Shown in pieces: positions 56,640 through 64,000 of a stretch of 64,000 bases of DNA. The notes under the pieces were generated by a model. It was not told where the DNA came from, did no database searches, and saw only the letters and a program-made list of their open reading frames with translations. Both the position numbers and the translations under genes were made by a program. Within the stretch, counting starts at the first letter, position 1. Every line of letters begins with the position of its first letter. This DNA is from Pleodorina starrii (lineage: Eukaryota; Chlorophyta; Chlorophyceae; Chlamydomonadales; Volvocaceae), in the NCBI GenBank assembly GCA_030267565.1, contig BRXU01000017.1, forward strand, positions 1,520,501-1,584,500, read 5' to 3'.

Positions 56640-57785
56640 AAACAGTCCTGGATACCGCTTGACAGACCACTAGATGTCTCTTCGTGCTTATTCTGACATT
56701 ATGATGTAGCTGATTGCGTTGTCGCTGAAGTGCGATTTCCGCCAACGTCCAAAATGTTCCCTTTTGCCGAAAGCGCTTCTGGGCAAGCCGTAGAACTCCT
56801 CCCTTGTGCATCTTCGGAAGTGTATCATGTGGATTTCTATATGAAAAGAGCGTCGACGGGAAGCGTCGCCGCGCGGACCCGATCATCCGTAACTTGCCAT
56901 CCCGGAGGAGGAGCAGTTTAGCCAAACAGGCTATGATAAAAAGTCACCATTAGAGCTTTCCATTGTTGGAATACCTGCTCCATTGTCGGAGTACCTGTCC
57001 CGTTTACAAAATCACCACCTTCTGCTCAGCGTTGTAAAGTCGTTCCCTAGTCGTTAGAGACCGTTGGCGTGCGTAGCCTTATTTTTGGCACTTTTGAGCA
57101 AGGCGTCGATGACACCCAAGTATTGTTGGCTTGCTACGGTAATCTGGCAAGAATAGGTCATCAAGCCGTGTAACTATTGGATTGCCTTGAAGTCCCCGGT
57201 TCCGTGACGTTTTGTTCGGGCACTTCTGCTGGCGGTGGAACCCTGGCCTCAGTTTACCCATCATCGAGCCCTGAAACTGGTTTATAGCGTGTGCATGACT
57301 GGGTCGTGCAAAACCCTTGCCTGGCAGCTGGCACCGAAGACGGTTCTCTCCTGGCATCACAATGGTATTGGGTGCAACTGTGTGATCTCAGGAAGCTCGA
57401 CAGAATATCGACAGGGGCTCGACGGCCGACACACTGGCTACAGGTACGCCGTCGTGCTGCTGTTTTGCTTGTCGGCCGCGGCCAGATCCGTGCATGCGGC
57501 AGCCCAAGCCCGTCTTCAACCGCCGCAACCAACCGACCTACTCAAACAACCGAAATGCAGCGATGCTGGGCCAGCTAACTCCACCTCGGATCAGGGAGCC
57601 AGCACCGCGACGACCGCCATGCACCGACGAGCCGACCCCGCCCTATGCAAGACCGTGCCGCCATGAAGCCGCGCATGGACAAACAACTTGATGTAATGGC
57701 CACCGCCCCTCTTCGCCAGTAGAGAGGCAATAAGTGGTTCTGCTACTGCCCTGCGTTCGTCGGTTGGATGCCGGTCGCTATTCCG
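56640..57785. other. Intergenic: LHCBM copy 3 upstream and TANGO2 3' UTR
   Basis: No supported gene. A 143-codon plus-strand ORF (57235-57666), followed by TGTAA at 57692, attracts attention but has no codon bias or similarity. It overlaps what should be the 3' UTR of the minus-strand TANGO2-like gene. Confidence 0.45.
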
Positions 57786-60598
57786 TTAGATAACGTTGAG
57801 CTGAAACGGAATCGCGACGTCGCTCCAGGTACCGTCGTCGCAGCGATGCCGCTCTCGCGCCTCCGCCGAGCCGTCGTGCCACACGACGATGACTGTCTGG
57901 CTGCGGGTGCCGTACGGACCAAACTGCCGTACGGGTTGGGTGGGTCAGGCGGTCGATGGCGAGGGAGCGGACGGGGCAATCAGTACGGGCTGGAGTCTGT
58001 CAAGTCCTTCAGCCCTCGGGCACCTCAACCGCACTTACCGGAGTTGCTACTTCCGCCACAAAGCGACCGCTGGTGATGTGCTCCAACTGCTCCTGAAACG
58101 CCGCCACGTCAGACTTTTTCCCGCCGCCGCCGCCATCACTACGCGCCAGCGCCGCCGTCGTCCCCTCCTCTTCTTCCAGCGATTGCGGTTCGCGGCAACG
58201 CTCACCACCGTCCATTTCCATCGGCTTGCCCTCCACCTGCGGCTGCGCCGAACGTGGCTCCGCCGTATTTCGCCCTTCCATCGCCGCCGTACTTTCGTCG
58301 GCCGCCGTCTGCTCCGCAGCGCTGTTGCCATCCGCCGGGCCCGCGCCGCCGTCGGTCGCCGCCGCCGCCGCTTTCGTCTTGAGCGGTACCAGCCGCCGGC
58401 TGTCCCCCATCAGCTCGCCAAAGATGCGGTCGTACGGCACCCCGGTGTCTGCACCCAGGTGGTCCAGGGACGGGAGCATGTTTGGACGAAGAGATCCACA
58501 ACCGGGGGCTCACAGCCGGCGCGGCTCCTCTTCCATTTCCGGTAAACGCAGCGGGCTTAGAAACCAGCCTCCCTCGGTTCGCCACGCCACGCCGAATACG
58601 ATATTGTCAACCCGCGTTGGCGGTTCTTTCTTTCTTTGTGTGCGGCTATACCTCGCTGTCCTTTTGCAGATGGGAAGGATTCTTCCGACACGTTGCCGTT
58701 TACGGGCTCCGGCCTGTACGTGGACACCTCCCACCCCTCCCCCGGTGGCCCCACCTGATGTCACACCGGGCAGCAGCCGCTGCAGCGCCTCCACCCCGGT
58801 GGCCACCTTGGGCCACTCCATCAGCCGACCATTGCCCAGACCTGAGGGGGCGCCACCGTGTCGCCGCACATTCCGTACAGTTCAGTACGACAGCACGCGC
58901 GAGGGTGCTTTGAATCAAAAAGGGAGCAGGCGAAGGCAGCCAGATCGGCGTTGCTTTGGAAAGTGAGCGCGGCCTGGATTGAGAGCAGCCTCCCCTTCCC
59001 CTCCCCCTCGCGCCTCAGTGCAGGGTGAAGCTGCCGGTGCTGTATTCGGAGCTAGGTTTCGTATTCGCGGTCGGGGGAGGACGGAGGAGGCTAGAAGCGC
59101 ATGCATGGGGCTCTGCAGCAGAAAAGGAAAGGAATGTCGGAGGTGACCCAAGTCGCCTGCGGTGCGTTACATTGTGATACATGCACTACACAACGCCTGG
59201 TGACCCGTGGGTCGCGTCCAGCCCGCGGAAACCCACCGTACACCCGCCCAGGCTCCAGAAGCTGCACTTGCTTGACGCGGGATCCCGAGCACGAGCCACC
59301 GCCGGGCTGCGGGCAACCGGGGGCCGCTGCGGCTTGTGCAGCGGAAGGCAGAACAGCCGCAGCAGCGTCGCCGTTCACCCGTCCTCCCGAAACCGCGTCC
59401 TCCGTGCCCCCTCCTTCCGCCGCCGCCGCAACACCGCTGGCCGCCGAGTTTTCGTCGCCGGCGTTGTTGGTGTACACGACTGAACCGACCCGTGGGTCAG
59501 CACGCAGGTCCCCCACCACCAGATTGAAGCCGTTGTAGCGGTCGCCTGGAATGGACTGGGGGCCGAGGGCCAAGGGTCGAGGGCCGAGGGCGAGGTGCCT
59601 CCGAGGGAATGTGGAGGATGCCGCGTGGACAGGTCGAGGAGCCGCGGGCATGGCCCCGATACAGAGAGGGCGCGCACTGCGCATTGGCGACATGGGCTGA
59701 GGGGCTGACGCTTGCGCCAAGCACGCTCAGGTTCCTGGCTGATGGGCACATGCGAGTCACGGGGGTGCTGGCGGCTGGGCAAACAGCTGGGCAACCGGCT
59801 CCGACGCGCAAGGCTCCCAACAATACAAGGCGATACCTCCAGAGCCATTGCATTACCGGTAGGTGTTGGGTGGGAGGCACTATTCCTCCAATCGTCCTCT
59901 CTGCCCAGCCGTCCTCCACGACCGCTATACGCGCTGGACAGGCCGCTGTGGCCCGACTGGAAGCATTCACGCACGCCAGCGCAGGACAGTGTCGCTGTCG
60001 TGTTGCTGCGAACGCTCGCTTCAGCGCGAGGGCCGATCCGCTGCGGCTCCCAGACCATCAGGCCACCCACCCCATCTGCCGTACTGGCCTGCCGTACCCG
60101 TACCTTGACGTACTCCTCCGGCGACGCGGCGCCGGTCATGAAGCGCGTGACCAGCTCTCCGCGGCTGGCGCAGGCGGTGGGGTTATGAAAGGTGGGCGCT
60201 ATGGGGTCGCGGCTGCGCAGATTGGTGAGGAGTGCCAGGCGGCCGCTGCCGGTGTGGATGCCCAGCCATGTCCCTCCGCTGCCCAGGTCGCGGCCAGCCA
60301 GCACCCCGCTGCCGTCATCCCACAGGTGCAGAGGCTGGGCCGGCCTGGTGAGAGAAAAGAGTAGGTGGTTGAGAACGCGGGGGTTCGGAGCGGAAGATGT
60401 GGTGTGGGGTCGCGAGGCGAGGGCGGAACGAGGAGCTGTCGAGAGTGAGCGTTGCGGTACGAGGAAAGATTCGACAGTTGGAAAAGCTTGTCAACGGTGC
60501 GGGATGTCCAACCTTTTGAAGAATTCGTCTCGGTTGAAGGCTAGGAGAAGCCGGGGCTGGGGAGGATGGCAGCCGAAAACAAAAAATGTGAGACACAT
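57786..60598 (-). CDS. TANGO2: TANGO2 / NRDE-family protein
   Basis: Model complement(join(57786..57923, 58039..58448, 58767..58841, 59237..59555, 60104..60344, 60513..60598)), 422 aa, all phases consistent. The N-terminus MCLTFFVFG with LLLAFNRDEFFKR contains the NRDE motif right at the start, as in human TANGO2 (MCIIFFKF..., ILAANRDEF). Downstream landmarks match in order: GGTWLGIHTGSGRLALLTNL, RGELVTRFMTG, DRYNGFNLVVGDL, YTNNAGDE, GLGNGRLMEWPK and, in the last exon, YGTRSQTVIVVWHDG. Known of the family: an Ntn-fold protein linked to Golgi and mitochondrial or haem and lipid homeostasis; its biochemical role is debated. Two Ala/Glu/Gly-rich insertions (about residues 165-205 and 265-345) explain the length against 276 aa in human. 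Confidence 0.9.
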
Positions 60599-62178
60599 GA
60601 ACTCTTTCGGAAGTTGGGTCGATGTTCTGTGAGTTCCACGTGCAGGAATGGATGGAAGATTTTCACTGACTTTTTGACATGGTCTTGTCGAGAACTTTAC
60701 GCTGCGGAAAATCAAGTGCGTCAACCTCGTGCCGGACAACCGCGACGATTCGCCAAGGCGAGACGCGAGTGACGTCGTAGCCCCCTTGCGCGAGTTTTAA
60801 GGGCCGATAAATCAGGTATTTATTATTAGAAGCCGAGGGTTTAGTGGGAGCTACCAGTTGTAGGAAGCTTGGGTTCACAGTGTTGGGTATTCAGGGGTAT
60901 TCACCGGTGAGTGAGCTCGCAAACTTACACAAATGCCTCGCATGGCTGTTTGGCAGTGCCAAGGAGTCACACACCTTTGTCCGAAGCTCCCTTTTTGTTG
61001 GACCTCTGATGTGTCCAGCGCGAAAAGTGTATCCTATACGTGACCCACGGGACCCACGCCTTCGACAGTCTGAATGCATCGGTATACCGTATAAGCAGAG
61101 GATCGCCACTTGGAGCGCACCGCACCAGCTGACACAGTCGTGGCTGAAGCCCAAAGTTGACATTTGACGTGTATCGCGCAGAACCCATCAGCAACGAGGT
61201 ACTCTCCTCGGGGCCGGCACTACCTAAGGGAACCCCTGGGGCAGGGGCCTGTCGACCAGGATACACACCTGCGACAATCTGCGCGACCGAACTACAGCCA
61301 GACATGGGGATGCCCGTGCCCTGCCAGGTGCAGGGGTTTCTGAAGGCCGGCGGCGCAGGACTGCTTTCCTCTTGGGGGTCAGAAGGCCAATTCGGGAAAT
61401 GTGGCACCCAATCATTGCGTATTGCTGGGAGCCGATGCAGCACGCACAGCGAGGGCGACCGACCATGGACGGATGCGAGCCCGCTGTAATTATTGCGACT
61501 ACCCGACTCAAGCTGCTTTAGGGCATATCCCGATGATGCCCCAGCGAGCCAGGCTCCGCATGACGTCGTACAAAGTAGATCCACCTCAAACGTGCGAGAG
61601 AGTTGAAGCTGGCTGCGGGTGCTTGCTACACGCCAGCCAGCACCAGCTCACACGCCTGTGTGATGCTGGCAGCTTCAGGCAGTTGAAAGTTACCTGAACC
61701 GAGAGGCCCAACCTGCACGTTACATTACACTCCGTGTTGTATGGGGAGCGTCCTGCCTCAATATCTCACAAAGGAATCATCGCTGCTACAAATTGCCGTG
61801 ACCCGAAGGAAGCCGCCCTGGCATCATGAAATAGAACCACACAGCGCTTTCCATCGAGCAATCTCAAAAGAGAAATTCGGGTAAGACCGTGAGACCAAAG
61901 AAGACACCATGCGGTGCCGTAACTGAGAGGGACGGTCACGCCGGATACGATGGCGCCGGGTGGTGCCAAGCATGCATCGCCGACCAGACCAACCATCACC
62001 GCTCTCCGCGGCAAACCATTTCCTCTCTCCGTGACAAACAATGTCAAAACCGGTCGAGATAACCACATACTCAAGCCGCCTCCCGTCAGGAGCGCAGTAT
62101 TACCTCCCGCCAAATATACGGAAATGAATACAGGGCCGCATACCAATCGCCGTCACCCAAACAAAAACCCTTTTTGCC
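60599..62178. other. Intergenic: TANGO2 promoter and eIF4B-like 3' UTR
   Basis: A 205-codon minus-strand ORF (60967-61584) lacks biased codons or any domain I recognise. Tandem TGTAA signals at 61720-61729 (minus) probably end the eIF4B-like transcript. Confidence 0.45.
61720..61729 (-). terminator. Tandem TGTAA polyadenylation signals (eIF4B-like gene)
   Basis: TTACATTACA on the plus strand gives two adjacent TGTAA motifs on the minus strand, about 450 bp after the stop codon. Confidence 0.55.
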
Positions 62179-64000
62179 CTAAAACGGTCCATCGTTGCGG
62201 GTCGGAAGGCCGCGCTTGAAAATCGGGCCGTCATCTTCATCATTGCCGTACGAGTTGCCGTACCCCCTGCTCGCGCCATAGGCGTTCATGTAGCCATCGC
62301 TGCCGGCCGCGCCATGGCTGCCGAAGCTGCCCTTGCCGTAGCTTCCGCTGCCGTACTGGCCACTACCGTACACCCGACCGGACGGAATGGTGCGCCCGAC
62401 GATCGCCACGCCATGGCCCGTGGTGGTGCGGCCGGTGAAGAACGGATCCGACGCTGCGTCCAGCAGCGCGTTACCCACATCCGAGGAGGCCGGCGGCGGC
62501 TTGCTGCGGCCGCCCTTGCCGACCGTGAGCCACTGGTCCTCGTCGCTGGCGCCGCTCGTGACACTGCCCGCGCGGCCGCCTACGGCGCGGCCGCCGCCGC
62601 CCACCGCCGCCGCGCCGCCGCCAACGCCGCCGCCGTTCGCGTAGGCGATATTGCTGGTGGTGAGGCGCTCCGGCTCGGTGATGCCGCGCTCACGCAGCAC
62701 CTCCTCACGGGGACGAGCGGCACCGAAAATGGAGGAGCGCGTCCCGGCCGTCGGCGCAGCGCCAGCGCCGCCACCGGCTCCTGCCACCACGGCGGCACCC
62801 GAGGGGCCGTTGGCCACAGCAGCCGAAGCGTCGCCGCCAGCGGCGGGGGAGCTACCGGGCGGCGGCGGGAGCGGCTTTGTGCGCGGTTGCAGGTTCAGTC
62901 GAGGCCTAGCAGGCGCGCCGGATGACGGCGGCGGCGACTCCTCTCGCCGGGGCGGCTGGTACGGCGCCGGCGCCTGGGCCTCAGCCGCCTCCTCTGCCGG
63001 GCCGCCGCGAAGGCGCCACGCCTCGGCGGCGTCAGCCGCGCCCGTGGGCGCGAGGCTGGCACGCCAGCCGTTGCTGGCGTCGCCAGGCGGCCCGCCGTTG
63101 CCGACAGGGCCGCCACCAATGCGACGGGTGCCGCCATCCGCGTCGCCATAGCCGCGCCATGACTCGGGCTCATTGGCGTGCGCGCCGTTGCCGCTCGACG
63201 ACGACAGGCCTCGCGGCGGCTGCGGGACGAAAGAGCCGGCGCCGTTGGGGTGGGCGAAGCAGCCGGCGCCGTTGGGGTAGGCGGCGGGCCGGGCCAGCAG
63301 ACTGCTGCTCCGGGGGCGTTCATCGGCGTTGCCGGAGCCCCGCAGGCCTTCGGACAGGCCACTCGAGCCTACATGGCAAGGAAGCATAACTCACGTTAGC
63401 GCGAGGTCCAAACCTTGCGGTGGCATGGCGCTGTGTTCGTGGAGGAACCGGCAAGCGAACCTAGCAGTGAGGATATTCCACCTGCAGGCCAAGTCAGGCA
63501 TCGCAATGCACGTGCATGGGAAGCGCGCTGCCATGAAGGGGCGATGGGGCAGGTCCCATGCAAAGCCAACGTATCGCATTGACCATGCCAAGCAAAGGGC
63601 CGTCAATCCATCTTTCCAGCCCGCGCCAAAGGCGCTCATGGCCACCGTGCCCCGCCTCACCCGTCAGCAGGCTCGACTTCACGGCGTTCATGCGGGCCAG
63701 CGCCTGCTGCGCCAGACGGTCCGCCCACTCATTCTTCACCGGCTCGGCCGCTGGCACCTCGGGCGCGGGTTCTGCCGCGGCGGCAGGCGCAGGGGCGGCG
63801 TCTGCGGACGCAGCTTCAGGCTCCACCGCGACTGGCACCGGAGCAGAAGCGACAACCGCCGGCGCGGCGGGCTTAGGCTCCTCTACTGGGGCCTGCGGTG
63901 GCTGCTGCTGCTGCTCCTGCTGGGGCTCCGCTGGAGGGTACGACCCCTCGGGCATCTGCTGCTGCTGCATGACGTGCTGCTGATGCATGCCGTTCAGGAA
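62179..64000 (-). CDS. eIF4B-like translation initiation factor, 5' end outside window
   Basis: Exons seen: complement(join(62179..63368, >63661..64000)), in phase; the frame stays open to the right edge. ATG 63988 could be the start, but FLNG precedes it in frame, so it is more likely internal. RPRLNLQPRTKPLPPPP and then SSIFGAARPREEVLRERGI match the two conserved blocks of plant eIF4B (RPKLNLxPR and FGxARPREEVLxERG). The rest is disordered: Gln/Pro/Ala-rich at the N-terminal end, Gly/Ser/Tyr-rich near the C-terminus (YGSGQYGSGSYGKGSFG). NEWADRLAQQALARMNAVKS is the one other ordered-looking segment. Known role: an RNA-binding cofactor that stimulates the eIF4A helicase during 43S recruitment in the cytosol. 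Confidence 0.75.

Noticed and set aside
57235..57666. 143-codon plus-strand ORF followed by TGTAA at 57692
   Set aside because: TGTAA proximity is suggestive but the codons are not biased and the region should be the TANGO2 3' UTR; not enough to call a gene.
60967..61584. 205-codon minus-strand ORF
   Set aside because: No recognisable motif, poor codon bias, no start context or splice partners; overlaps intergenic sequence rich in stop codons in other frames.
1..64000. Prokaryotic features (operons, CRISPR arrays, Shine-Dalgarno sites, insertion sequences)
   Set aside because: Spliced genes, TGTAA signals and LHC, BBSome and SAGA-like content show a eukaryotic nuclear genome; no such features were seen.

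Overview
The window is nuclear DNA of a green alga, very probably a Chlamydomonas of the C. reinhardtii group. Coding sequence is GC-rich with strong GC bias at third positions. Genes are dense and intron-rich, with CAG/GT.AG splice sites. The polyadenylation signal is TGTAA, Gly/Ala/Gln low-complexity insertions are frequent, and there are three light-harvesting LHCBM genes with characteristic algal sequence. I assembled exon-intron models by hand from splice sites and reading phase. Every multi-exon model below keeps an open frame across all its junctions unless stated.

Layout from left to right. A minus-strand Gln-rich protein of about 1793 aa has an SGF73/ataxin-7-like zinc finger (55-6643). 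A plus-strand DEG15-type peroxisomal processing protease ends in SRL (8341-12578). A minus-strand NIPP1-like FHA/PP1-binding protein (13922-16219) is divergent from a plus-strand TMEM107-like ciliary transition-zone protein (17277-18108). A plus-strand WD40-like protein follows (18585-23067), then a weakly supported small-ORF region. LHCBM copies 1 and 2 lie in tandem on the plus strand (24947-26321, 29206-30591). A minus-strand P-loop NTPase (32964-38652) lies next to a retrotransposon relic. Then come a stray inverted copy of one BBS4 exon (about 39416-39870), a minus-strand PH+WW protein (40350-43327), and minus-strand BBS4 (45662-50139), which is divergent from a plus-strand wax-synthase-like MBOAT (50659-53951). 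LHCBM copy 3 is on the minus strand (55089-56495), followed by minus-strand TANGO2/NRDE (57786-60598) and an eIF4B-like gene cut by the right edge (62179-64000).

Themes. The LHCBM genes encode near-identical LHCII proteins for the thylakoid antenna. Copies 2 and 3 form a 26-kb-spaced inverted pair whose 3' halves, including intron 3 and the 3' UTR, look recently homogenised. All three share a conserved element 80-90 bp upstream of the start codon. BBS4 and the TMEM107-like gene are ciliary genes, as expected for a flagellated alga. The linkage of BBS4 with type-III LHCBM genes matches what I recall of the LHCBM2/LHCBM7 region of C. reinhardtii chromosome 12, but here there are three copies, so a relative or a different haplotype is possible. 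No rRNA, tRNA or CRISPR was seen.
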